Positions 22,645 through 34,430 of a DNA stretch of 64,000 nucleotides are shown in pieces. The stretch comes from Anthopleura xanthogrammica (lineage: Eukaryota; Cnidaria; Anthozoa; Actiniaria; Actiniidae). The DNA lies in contig OZ025212.1 in the NCBI GenBank assembly GCA_964019055.1, forward strand, positions 14,468,891 to 14,532,890, given 5' to 3'. Positions within the stretch are counted from its first letter, which is position 1. Each line of letters opens with the position of its first letter. Made by a program: the position numbers and the translations under genes. A model generated the notes under the pieces. It did no database searches and was not told the origin of the DNA. It worked only from the letters and a program-made list of their open reading frames with translations.

Positions 22645-25600
22645 ATTTGTGGGTAATTTCTACAAGTCAACCACCCATGGTATAAGTTATGGTTTGGTTT
22701 TATTATGTATCTTTAAAATAGTTTATTTGCTAAAGAGTGGTTTTACTTACCATGTTAGGTCTTATTCCCATTGTTTACTTTTGTGAGAGTTTGACTATAT
22801 TACACATTATAACAATGCTATCATATAATATATATATATTATAGTGCGAATCAAAAAACCAGGGGCACCCAGAAATATTTCAGAAATCATGTATTGTTCG
22901 TTGAGCAATCTGAAACAACTCTCCAACTGCAAGAAGTTCGACTGATTTGTAGACAGATAAACTTCTTGTAGTTAGAGAGTCGTTTCAGATTGTTCAACCA
23001 GCGATAAACAATTTCCGACTGATGGGTTGAGTAAAACCACTCTAACTGCAGTAGATTTGTGAGTATGCGTAATAGGAATCTTCATGAAACCAGTTGCCTA
23101 CTGCATCGGTGGAGTCATGAGTGAACTAGCAGAAACATCTTCATGATTTAACCATGTCGTCCAACTTACAAGTTAATATCAACCAAAAAAAAACATAACT
23201 TGTACAGAAACTTGGTTACAACATTTCTAATATTTGATTTTTTTTAAACTTTTTTTTTTCCATTTGGTTTAACGAGTATATAAAATGAATGTAAATATTC
23301 TGGAAATTGAAACAAATTATGGAGTAAAATATCCATCAATTCAAATAACTTTTTACTTGCTCGACACACTCCAAATTTATACCACAATGGTATTTTTATA
23401 TTTATGATGAAACTTAAATGATTTTGGGGAAAGATTTTAAAAATCTAACTATGGTACTGTGTAATTATTATCTCAGTTCTATTATATATCCTGTGTAAAA
23501 TATTGTTCATAACAAATTCTACTTTATAATTTTATGCTTTGTGATTAAGCTGCATATTTTTACAAAATGTTTTTAAGATCTATATAGGTAGCTTGTCCGT
23601 GATAACGATGATTTTTTATTCTTATACTAGCTAGTTTAAGATGTTGAGGGTTAGAAATTTAATATTAAAATATTTGCGGCTTAGAAATTTAGTTGCATGT
23701 TCCAAAGATGCCAATCGTGATGTGCTTCACTGATTCCATTTTTTTTGTTAAGAATGTGAATGTTTTATTGTCAACTTAAGCACTAGCTATTTTTTTACTG
23801 CTGATCATAAATAATAGCATTGATGCTATTGTTGAAAACAAATAATTTGACTGAAAAATCAAGGAGTGATTGCAAAACATTTAACTAAAATCTTATCGGT
23901 TTTTTTTAGGCTCCTCATTATAATACTAATACCCAAGGCTATTTTTTTAAATCTTTTAATGCATTTATAAAATGTACTAAATTTTGGGGGAACAATTTGG
24001 GTGTTATTTTGATTTTTATTTGATCAAATTTCTATTGCTTTTGATATTTTTGAATTTAAAACAAACACCTTATATGTGTAAAACAAGACTTCACTTGCAT
24101 TCAAGTTGTAACAAAAAATGTAATGCTATTAGTAAACTGTTGTTTTTATTTTCTTTTTATAAGAGAAATTTGAGTGGTACATCAAGAAAAACCTTGATTG
24201 AAGGTGTCCAAATACATGCTCACTATATATAAGCTTATTTCTTAAGGCTACACTTCATTTAATGTATAGTGAACTTAAAAAATCAATGTTTGATTCATGG
24301 TAATTATTTTAATTTTGCTACGAGCTAAAGCATCCAAGATTTTTTGCTTTTCTATATACATTATTTGCTATATTTTTATACACTTATTGTCTTTAAGCTC
24401 AGAAGTTGCTACTAGTATAGCTGACTGCAATATATGCATAGCATTTTGTTATGCATGCTTGCATTCACTAAGTGTGCTTAATAATTATAAAATATTGGTA
24501 TTAGTCCATTGTTAGTGTTGCTTTGGAGCTAAAATAGCATAGCTTTAGATCTACAAGACACAAGTATAACATGTTTATGCAGAGCAGGAGTCATAGCAAA
24601 TCAACAAATTTACTTCAAACTTCACTTGATATTTTCTCACCAAATTTATTATTTCTCTATATGACTTAATGCTTAAAATTTTTAAATCACAATACCCTAC
24701 CGTTAAAGGTCTCCGAGAGATCGCAGAATAATTATTACAGGGGTGTGGTTTAATTGTTTATATGCATGTCTATATTATAGAGATATTATCTAACTATATG
24801 CTAATAAAGAATGAAATTACTACTATTTTGTATTAAATTTTTGAGACACAAATCCTGAGTCTTTAGAGAGAAAGATTAGGATTTCTCATAACGAATGATG
24901 TTCCATGAAATGTACCAGTACTTGATCTGTGAGTAATTTTTAATTATGTAAATTTACTCAATCCATGCAGTTTGAAAATAAAAATATTCCACAAAATAAT
25001 TTACTCCTAGTGTTAAATGAATCATTGACGATGTTCATAACTGTACTATATATCTCTTCTCACACTGAATTTTCATACCCTAAACTGTTGGATTCAAAAT
25101 GAATTTAGCAATGACTGCATCAAAGGTCTTTAAATACAAATATTTTCTGGGAGTAATCAAGCATATATGGCACTAGAATATTCTGAATTTGAACAAAGCA
25201 AACAAAAATGTAAGGTGCATATACCAATGATGTTTCTTTGCTGTTATACTGGCTTTTGTTAATTTTGAGCCCTACTAGATTTTTTCTAAAAAACATGAAC
25301 TTGCTGCAAGTCTATCATTAAATGGTGTAGGACTGTTGATGCATGTGATGTTGATTATGCAATAAATACTGTCTATACAATGCTTATCTACCAATCCAAC
25401 TTGAAAATTTTTTTGGTTGAATCTTGACAAACAACAAACTTGCTGCTAAATTCTATCACAATTTGGCATGTGTTGGGGCATGCAATTGTGATTAGCAATG
25501 TTCATAATCTATCAACCCCAACTGCTAAACATTTTTCACCTTCTTAGCTTGCTTCATAAACCAACTGATCCCAGCTGGTTGACACTGCAAAATATGGAAC

Positions 25601-27829
25601 GACATTGTAGTGCAACTTTTAAAGTTTTTTTAAACCGAACTGCCCACAGCGAGAGATAAATCTTAAAGGCCTACATTTACTACTAAAATGAAAAGTTTTG
25701 TATTACCTGAAACAGATCCTTCCGCAATAAATATTTATAACTCTAAAATCACTTTACAACATTTAAAAACAATGTTTAGGTAATACAATGGAAATTTTTT
25801 TGACAGACACCTGATTCCTCAAGGTTGCAGATCAGATTTCACAACATGTCATGTTGCAATTATTTGGGCTGAAATCTGGCACCCTGAAGCCTAGCCCATC
25901 TGTGGTATCTGACACATAGAGTGACAATAGAAGTTAAATTTTTTGAGCCTGAGTCTCATCATGCATAGCGTTTGTTTGATGTGTTGTTCTCTTCTCTTTT
26001 TTTTCTTAGTTCTGCAGTTTTCTTCCATGTGAGTTGAGAGTTAACCAATGGCCAACTTACGACACGGACAAGGATAAGTCCATGTGTAATTACTGTATAG
26101 TGTTGTCAGGTCAAATCAAAACACTTGTTATTGAATAAGCAGTATATAATATATGCTGTGATTTGCACAATAAAATTAATAATTTTGTATAACGGTATGC
26201 ACCACAAGCATGCAAGTGATATGTGGCTTGATTCTTGAAACACAGTCACATGAAAATCTGCCCTTAGAGATATCTATAAACTGATCAAGACGTGGGGAAA
26301 TAGAACTATACAGTAACAATCTAAGAAGGGTTTACATGACTTTAATTTTGTCTATGTATCAGAGCACCAACAGCTGGTCCCCTTGGCATGTCTGAGGTAC
26401 CAGCTTGACACCTGGTCTCATCAGCAACAAGCGGCATTACATTAGTGGAAAAGAATTGCTTGATTTCATTTCCTGTCTCATACAGAATGTTCCTCAGCTG
26501 AATCACAAGTTTTCAATAGAATTCTTTCTGGCTGATAGCACATGGTGGTCAGTGTTCAACCAACATTTGGAGCAGATAATTAGATTTAAAGACTTCTGTC
26601 AACTGATTGAATTCCAGTTATACCACGAAGCAAGTGAGCAGTCTGACATTAATGTAAATTTGTGGTTTTCAAGCAGACAAAACAAACCAAATGATCGGAG
26701 GAAGAAATGATTAGCCAATCATGTTTTTGAAAAAAAGGATATTTTAGTCAATCCTATGGGTCTTTGTGCACTGAATCCTTGATGAGCAGGGGGAGAAATA
26801 AAAACAAAATAAAATAATTACAGACAAGGACAATGCAAGGAGAAGTATCAAAAGCTCATAAGGCTTTAAAATGTTTCTACTTTGAAAAATGTGTTGTCCA
26901 GAGGAGACTTGGAATTTAGACGGACTACCTTTATCAGTCGGGTTAATTAGCTTTTTGAGATGGTCGCTACAAAACTCAAGTGCATTGAGTGTGCAGTGGT
27001 TGATGCGATTGACCCTTTTTTCAATCATTGAAATCATGCTTTGCACAGCTAGTCAGATCACCTAGAATCCATCACCATAACAGAAGTTTTCCCAGTTGAA
27101 CTGAAATCTTGCCTCACAGACACTCAATTACAAGGGATGTACAACAAGGAAGAATTACAATATTTTTCTCATATAGACCCTTTGCACGTGACGTCAAAGC
27201 AGCTCAATTTGGAGTCAAAACAATAGGTTAATTCCAATTCAAAGGAGACTGAAATTCTTTTTTGTCCTCCAAATTGAGCTGCTTTGACATCACGTGTGAG
27301 GGGTCTATTTTCATAGGACACTAAAATCCCAAATAAAATATAATCATATTCCTGGAAATGTCGGATGTTGTAAATTCCAATACCTTTCTAGCTAAATTCT
27401 TGAGCTTGAGGGTAGTCTGAATGGTTACTAGGGGAGCCAAAAACATATCAAAATCCTGATTGCAATGGCGGACAGAAATGTGTGGAGGAAGGTTGTACAT
27501 ACGGTCTCATCTGAGGCCGAAGGATGATGAAGATGAAAACCATAGACAGTTATTTAGGAAGAGCTAGAATATTTTGTTGAAATATTAAAAAAATAAAACA
27601 AGCGTACTACTGAGCATCCTCTATTCTGATAGGCTATTACTAATGCCTCAAGTCATTGAACATTTATTTTTAAATCATATTTTTTCCAGGAAGGATGTAA
27701 ATTCAACAAAAGCCATTGGCCTGTCAAGTTGTAGTACTGCTAGTTGAACTGCTACTAACTAAGCTGCTCTATGCTTTAACTCCTAATACAATTCATGCCT
27801 TCACAGAACCTGTAACTATTTCATACTCA
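22645..27829. other. Long gene-poor AT-rich region
   Basis: About 5 kb of low-GC DNA after the F-box stop; the first kilobases may be 3' UTR. I find no exon chain on either strand. Contains one MITE family 1 copy at 27174. Confidence 0.5.
27174..27307. mobile_element. MITE family 1 copy
   Basis: Starts TAGACCCTTTGCACGTGACG and ends GGGGTCTA, with complementary arms containing AGCTCAATTTGGAG and CTCCAAATTGAGCT. Here the left arm also carries CACGTGACGTCA. Confidence 0.85.
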
Positions 27830-28540
27830 TCATGTTCCACAGACATGGTATATTCATAATATACCATGCTCTATACATTTTATCTAGAATTTGTTTCCAT
27901 GGTAACTGGTCCATGCTCATCTATAGTCCATTGACATGGTATATTCATAATATTCCATGGTCTATGCAACATAGCCAGAATTCATGCTTCCATGGTAACT
28001 GGTCCATGCTCATCTATGTAGACCACAGACATGGTATATTCATAATATACCATGGTCGATACAATGTATTCAGAATCAATGTTTCCTTGGTAACTGGTTC
28101 ATATTCATACTCATTGTGTTTCACAGGCATGGTATATTCATAATATATACAATGGCCTATACAGCGTATCCAGCATTTATGTTTCCATGGTAACTGGTCC
28201 ATACTCATCTATAGTCCACAGGCATGATATATTCATGATATTCCATGATCTATACAATGTAGCCAGAATTCGTGTTTCCATGGTAACTGGTTCATACTCA
28301 TCTATAGTCCACAGGCATGATATATTCATGATATTCCATGATATATACAATGTAGCCAGAATTCGTGTTTCCATGGTAACTGGTCCATACTCATCTATAG
28401 TCCACAGGCATGATATATTCATGATATTCCATGATCTATACAATATAGCCAGAATTCGTGTTTCCAAGGTAACTGGTCCATGCTCATCTATAGTATAGTC
28501 CACGAGCATGGTATATTCATAATATACCATGCTCTATCAC
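27830..28540. repeat. 93-bp minisatellite, about 8 copies
   Basis: The landmark GGTAACTGGT recurs at 27901, 27994, 28089, 28189, 28282, 28375 and 28468: spacing 93, 95, 100, 93, 93 and 93. Since 93 is 31 codons, frames stay open on both strands and give 31-residue repeat peptides; these lack domain features and are treated as artefacts. Confidence 0.9.
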
Positions 28541-28705
28541 ATACCACATATTGGTACAATAGTAAATTGTACAAAGAAAAGAGTTTGTGCTTTTCTTCGG
28601 CATTGAAATTCCTGGTTATTTAGATAGGTTCTTGGAGGGATCTACCGTGAAAATCTTAAAGTCTACCCAAGGTTTTCCCTTCCTTTCGTTAATTTTTCCA
28701 GAAGT

Positions 28706-28711
28706 TTTATT
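28706..28711 (-). terminator. Candidate poly(A) signal of AAR2
   Basis: AATAAA on the minus strand (TTTATT on plus) 45 bp past the AAR2 stop codon. Confidence 0.5.
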
Positions 28712-28755
28712 TTGATCCAAGAGTAGGTTGGGATAAGATATGTTGACAAAGCAAT

Positions 28756-31700
28756 TTATGTCTCTACTATAACAGGTTCATACTCATCTGGCTCACTTTC
28801 AAAATCCCACTTGAATCTTTTGGTCAGGTGCTTACGAAAACGCTGTGCCTTCTTTACTAAGTTTTCATCAACATTAGCAGACGTTTCTAGATTTGAAAAA
28901 AATACCTACAAAAACAAGGAAAAGCATCTTAAAATATAAAATCATTTATCATGTCAGCCTACAGTTTTAGCAGTTATAATGTCACCTTGGCTTGATCATT
29001 TGTCATTTTAAACCATATCCAATACATATTGCTAATTATAGACTTGGGATTGGCGTAGTGGTGGAGTACACTCATCTTCCCCCTTGATTCAAGGTTTTTT
29101 CTTATGGTTCTCTGGTTTTACTCCCTGCACAAGTTTGTTAGGTCTCTCCCAGTTTTCCTCCCTCCACAATACCTAATATGCTAAATTCCAATTCAATCTG
29201 AGTTTAACTTAGCCATGCCCCAACTTAGATCCTTCCAAATGCAGAGGTTATTTCAGGGCTCAATTTGTTTTGTCAGTAGATCAACCCAGAGGTTGTTTCA
29301 GGGTTGGATCTGTGAGTTAACTGTGCCCTGACTTAGATCAGCCCAGAGGTTTTTTCAGGGTTTGATCTGTGAGTTAGCTGTGCCCTGACTTTGACCAGCC
29401 CAAAGGTTGTTTCAGGGTTCGATCTGAGAGCTAGCCATGCCCTGACTTAGATCAGCCCAGAGGTTTTTTCAGGGTTTGATCTGTGAGTTAGCTGTGCCCT
29501 GACTTTCATCAGCCCAGAGGTTGTTTCAGGGTATTGATAAAATTCAAAGGATAGATTGTGTACAGGATTCTTATCTCACCTGTAAAGTTACTGTCAGAAA
29601 ATTGTTTTTCGTAACAATATCAACAAAGAAATCTTTGGGTGCCTCAAGAAGTTGAAAGTGCAGGACTCCTAGATAATGAAATAAATAGGAAACATGCATT
29701 ACTGAAAAACTCCCTGTCTTGTTCCCCTTAATTGTTTTACTGTGACTTCCTCCAGGAAGGTTCTAGGGTACCTATGGCTTTCGGAGCTAGAGGTCTAAAG
29801 TTTGATCCTCAGGAGTCTCCACGTCTGTTACAACTCTCTAATCCATGTAGCTTCAGCTTTGAATACTAGTACTCTAAAAACTGAGCACTGATGGAGAGAG
29901 GGGGTAAAGTGTGCACCATCAGCTTTTTGGGATACCAGCTCTGTAGCTCCATAGCTGAAGGAACTACTGTCGTTAAATATAGTTAATTTACCTTTTACCC
30001 AATAGACTAAGAAATAATTCCTAATTATAGAAAATTGCTTACCAATAAATGCATGAAATAGATCAGGATGTTTAGTGAGTGCATCATCACACGTACACAG
30101 CACCTGAACAAGACCTTTCCAGTGCTCAAACGCATCATAAACTGATGGAGAAATGAATAAAACTGTGTTAAATGAGTAACTTGGAGGATGAATAAAAGCA
30201 TGGGTAGATGAATGGGATAGGATGGGATTGAATGGGAAAATAGAAGATGGAAGGAGAGATAAAGGGAGTGATGAATTGATGAATGAATGAAATGGGATGG
30301 GTGAATGAATGGGATAGGATGGGATTAAATGGGAGGATAGAAAATGGAAGGAGAGATAAAGGAAGTGATGAATGAAATGAGATGGATAAAAGAATGGATG
30401 GATTAATAAAATGAGATGGGAAAGGATGGGTAATAAAAATGGATGCATGGATGGATGGATGGATGGAATGGAATGGGATAAACTGTTAGTTAAATCAAGA
30501 CATCAGAAGAGTTTACCTTGTCCTAAAAGAAAACAAACAAATGAAAACTGCAACTCTCCAAGTATTTCCATTTTATCTAAAAAATAAGGTGAAATATTAT
30601 TGTTTTTCTTAGATAGAAATTTAAAAAATTTCTTAGATAGTTCTAACTCATAATCTGTAATATTGTGTCCCATACCTGTCATATGACTTATCATGCATTC
30701 CAGGATATAACTAGAGTCTAAACTGTGCCGAGTAATTTCTGCAGGGCTACTCCCATCAGGATATCGTTTTTTAGGAATCTCGGTGAACCTAATTTTGTGT
30801 TCAGGACTTTGTTCAAAGGAAATGTTTAGATTTTCTTCATCAATTTCCATCTTTGATGCTTCTGATCTGAACTCTTCATGGGAAGGCACTTGAGTAACAG
30901 ATGATATTTTGCCACATGTCGGTTGTAGTCTGTCCAGGAGTGGCTGGGTTATTTTATCGGAGAGGGACAGCCATTTTTTGTAACTTTCATATGGGTAGGC
31001 ACCCAAGTACTGGTCTATCTCTTGCATACCTTTCGCAAGATACAATATATCAAAAAATTATCATGATATCATTACTATAAAATACCAGTGGATGTCAACA
31101 ATATAGATACAGGATAATAAAGCTTTGAAGTGTGATGTCAATTGCATGGAAAAAACACAACTTCCGGGTAGAAAACAAAAAGCAGCTCTAATTGTTTCAG
31201 GAGGAGGTTAATCACTGAGAACATTTTTCACTCTCTCTTAGTAGTTTTTGTGAGCAGTTGGACCCTGAAATATGCCACAAATTAAAAACTCTTTAGAGTA
31301 CCAAACTGATGACAATGTGATAAAATTATTAGCCCCGCCCTTCTTTATCCCTGGACCATCCCCTCGCATGCCATGCCGTAACACTACATTGGCTTTCCGT
31401 GGTTCTTTAGCTCAAACTTTATGGCCAGTAAATGTCATAATTTGCCGGCTCAAAAATAAGTACTTTAAAGTGTCTGAGCATTAATAATTCAAATTTGAGT
31501 GATTTTGATTACCAACCTGTTCTAATTCGTTCTATATTCTCACTACTCTCGTCTCCCGGCACAACATCTTCAACCTCGTTGTCCCATTTCTTGACCACAA
31601 TACCCCTTTTCTCCACGGAGTAAAAGAAACCCGTTCTTGGAGCAGTCTGTCCTTCTTTACTCACAGCACTGTAAAACACAAAGTGAACTCCAGGAGGAAT

Positions 31701-31844
31701 CATTTTTACTCCTTTAAACTTTGAGCCAATTTTCCAAGAATTGTAGTCGATGCCAAACTCCGTTCTTTTGGGAACGTCAAGAATTAACAACATCCCGCCC
31801 TCAGAAAACAAGTGTTTGGCAACCTCAGGGTCTATTTCAGCCAT
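28756..31844 (-). CDS. AAR2: AAR2 splicing factor homologue (U5 snRNP assembly)
   Basis: Five minus-strand exons join to 392 residues (human about 384): 31844-31517, 31029-30517, 30141-30043, 29668-29580, 28905-28756, phases 1, 1, 1, 0. The N-terminus has the family signature TEFGIDYNSWKIG and GVKMIPPGVHF. Exon 2 carries IRFTEIPKKRYPDG, SPAEITRHSLD and LGELQFSFVCFLLGQ; exon 3 has YDAFEHWKGLV. The last exon ends in a KRFKWDFE motif and an acidic tail. AAR2 holds the U5 snRNP protein PRP8 during assembly and keeps BRR2 off until nuclear maturation. The match is end to end. A SINE copy lies at 29047-29540 and a GGAT/GAAT array fills the intron at 30170-30475. Very sure of identity; boundaries good to a few bases. 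Confidence 0.95.
29047..29540 (+). mobile_element. tRNA-derived SINE with expanded 57-bp tail array
   Basis: The head has an A-box-like TGGCGTAGTGGTGGAGTA but lacks a clear B-box. The middle has CCCTTGATTCAAGG and AGTTTTCCTCCCTCCACAA. The tail repeats a 57-bp module (landmark CAGAGG at 29287, 29344, 29401 as CAAAGG, 29458, 29515). Confidence 0.85.
30170..30475. repeat. Imperfect GGAT/GAAT array in an AAR2 intron
   Basis: Degenerate tetranucleotide DNA with two similar 100-bp halves (GAATGGGATAGGATGGGATT occurs twice). Explains a Ser/Pro/His-rich open frame on the minus strand. Confidence 0.8.
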
Positions 31845-31936
31845 TTTTACAAGTTATACTTCAACAAAAGAATATTAGAGAAAAATACAAAGGTTTTTTT
31901 GGCAGGAAGTCGTTACTTCGACGATCTTTACGCGCT

Positions 31937-31950
31937 GTCCGCCATCTTGG
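31937..31950 (-). promoter_or_regulatory. YY1-type site in the AAR2 promoter
   Basis: Minus-strand CCAAGATGGCGGAC about 95 bp upstream of the AAR2 ATG. The core AAGATGGCGG is the classic YY1 motif of metazoan housekeeping promoters. Confidence 0.5.
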
Positions 31951-33424
31951 ATGTTGTGCTTTTAAGGGAACTGGGTCTAGTGGTGCCCAGTCGACGACCG
32001 AGAAAAATTGGCGCGAAAATTAGACGCGAAAATAAAAACGGTAGCGACACATTTCTTGTTTTTCTGTTTTGCTTTGTTTTGTTTGCTTGATTTACTTGCC
32101 TTTCTTGTTTATTTTCTTTAATTTCTTTATTTGTTTGTTCGTTCGTTAATTATATATATTTTTGCTTGTTTGCTTGCTTGTTTGTTTTGTCTTTTTGTTT
32201 GTTCATTCGTTCGTTTTCTTTAAAAGTGTCAAATTTACTAAACCCTAGAATTTCTAGCTCCCTTGCCACAATATCAGCTAGATCTGCCCAGGAACGTTAA
32301 CCATATATCTTCACCTTAACCTGGAGCTCAGATTTTGTCTGAGTTCTTACATCATATGCGGGATACGATGAGTTCATGTCTTCACCTTGATTAGTTCACA
32401 ATGAGCTTACCCCGTATATAGAGATTTCAGACGCGAACTGGCTGGGAAGACTTCCAGCTCAATCTCTACGCCACTCATCTTTTGAAGGAGATATTTACTT
32501 AATACGATTTTACTTTGTTTCGGATGAAAAAATGCTTCAATCATCACTTGCCATGATTATTACGTCCTCAATCTCGTATGATTGGTTAAATATTTTTCAT
32601 GAGTGGCTTCACATATGACGTAATTCATAGCCGTGTGGGAGTACTTGAGTATTTTGTTTCCAGGATTAGATCTTTCATGATTAAATGTATCATCAGTAAA
32701 TATTACAAAATATTCCCATCCTTCAGTTTATTTTATACGTTGGACGTAACTTCCAGGCCGTTCTATAACATTCCCCGAGCACTATTTCTTTATTTTCCTG
32801 TTTAACTTTTGCGTATCAGTAAACGTAAAAATATTCGTACCATCGCTTCCACACCTACAGTAAATAATACTGTATCAGATAGCTAATACTTAACGGAATG
32901 TTTAATATTTGAACTCGCAACGCACTCATTTGAGGGGGTCATGCGATCAATAATCAAGGCTTGGAGGCCTATGACGTAAGCATTCCATGTATTTCAGTTG
33001 ACGTTTTAGCGATAGAAAGACTGACTCACTTAAGAGTTCAAGAAATTATATATTTTACGTTCTGTTTGGTCACGTAAAACTGTAAATGGTTTCTGAAAAA
33101 GCGACCATATTCAATAATTGTCCTGAGATGACGATTTTAAGTGTCTTTCAGTTCCTTGTGTGATACGTTCAATGCAGACGTTTGCCCTTTCGCCGAGGGA
33201 CCATGCCATGCACACTTACTTTCTTTCTGCACTTTTCTCTCCTGTTGTTAAGACCATTCAATATGATGCATAGCTATATGCCTTGTGTGCAATCAAATAA
33301 ATGTAATTATCAAAGTCTTGATGCATTTGTTCGGGGTTGGGTGAGCGACCGTCACCTAAGTATGTCTGAGACATATACACGATGCTCGTACAGAATATGG
33401 CTGCCGTAAGATGCTCTTCGAGTT

Positions 33425-33519
33425 CTTTTCTTCTCTTCTCTTCTCTTCTCTTCTCTTCTCTTCTCTTCTCTTCTCTTCTCTTCTCTTCTCTTCTCTTCTT
33501 TTCTCTTCTCTTCTCTTTC
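33425..33519. repeat. (TTCTC)n microsatellite
   Basis: About 19 pentanucleotide units, then polypyrimidine CCTT/TTTC DNA to about 33670. Encodes only Leu/Ser/Phe or Arg/Glu/Lys low-complexity frames. Confidence 0.95.
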
Positions 33520-34336
33520 CTTCCTTCCCCTTTTTTCTTCCTTCTTTCCTTCCTTCCTTTCTTTATCTCTATATATCTCTCCTTTGTTTGCTTCTGACAG
33601 TCCTTTCCTTTCTTTCTTTCCTTTCTTCTTTTCCGTTCCTTCTTTTTCTTTCTTTCTCTCTTTCTTTTTTTTACTTTACTAATTTGATTCAACCAAAGGT
33701 TGATTATGCGTATTCTCCACTATTCCATGGCTGACTATTAACCCTTATGCAATGAGCCTCCGTAGCACTCCAGCTTGTACACTAGTTCTTGGCACAAGTT
33801 TTGCGGCCGAGTATGTGATGTGTCAACAGCATTCGCCGATGCTGACTCCCGATAAACTCTGATCTCGGAAATTTAATTTTCTGTTCTGGGTGTGAACGTG
33901 CTACTCTGCCATAAACCTGAGGAAATCTTTGGTTTTCTTCATGAAATTAAAATTAAAACTTCCGACCTTGGGCGACCCTACTTCCCAGACGGACGATTTT
34001 TTTTTCTTTTCTATTCATTGTTTCTATCATTGAGATATACAGAATATATTTCTACTTTTTCATGTGTTTGATGAGAGGGAGGTTAAGGTTTTACTAATAC
34101 ATTATTATATAAAGCTGTTGACATATTTTCATTACAATAAACTGTTGAATTATTACCTTAAGATACATAACAGGAAAGAACAACAATATCGCACGTATCG
34201 ACTTGCGTCACTGCGAGTTGAATATCAAATTTCGTTATGTAACTCTACAAAAGACTTTATCCTTCAGCTTGTATTCCATTTACGGACAGCTGAGGTCGAA
34301 GTCACATCTCTGCAAAAATTCGCGAAAGGAAATAAG

Positions 34337-34430
34337 ATGCTTTGGAAAAGCTTAACTGCTTTAGCTTGGGTAGTTTTGGGGTGTGTTTATTTGTGCTCCG
34401 AACCAGCCCACTCTTCATCAGCAGGATACG
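34337..34430 (+). CDS. Signal-peptide exon, possible alternative first exon of the lectin/vWA gene
   Basis: ATG at 34337 begins a 31-codon exon with a hydrophobic core (LTALAWVVLGCVYLC) and a plausible cleavage region, ending GGATACG before a GTAGGT donor in phase 1. No matching downstream exon is visible before 40288. The lectin exon at 41275 starts in phase 1 and would splice in frame. Both this exon and the one at 40288 end in a Ser/Ala/Gly-Tyr stretch (SSSAGY, SAPSGY). It may be an alternative first exon, or the remnant of a duplicated gene. Coding nature is inferred only from the signal sequence and donor. Confidence 0.5.

Larger units (their letters stand above)
31845..34336. other. Intergenic region upstream of AAR2
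   Basis: AAR2 promoter at the left; TTTG/CTTG-rich DNA at 32050-32220; a (TTCTC)n array and its degenerate right flank at 33425-33670. No exon recognised. Confidence 0.5.

Noticed and set aside
26405..26710. 101-codon open frame with ordinary amino-acid composition
   Set aside because: It starts with TTG right after an in-frame stop, has no internal ATG, no clear splice partner and no recognisable domain. It may be an exon relic but cannot be supported.
33258..33734. Lys/Arg/Glu-rich and Leu/Ser/Phe-rich frames
   Set aside because: Low-complexity translation of the TTCTC array.
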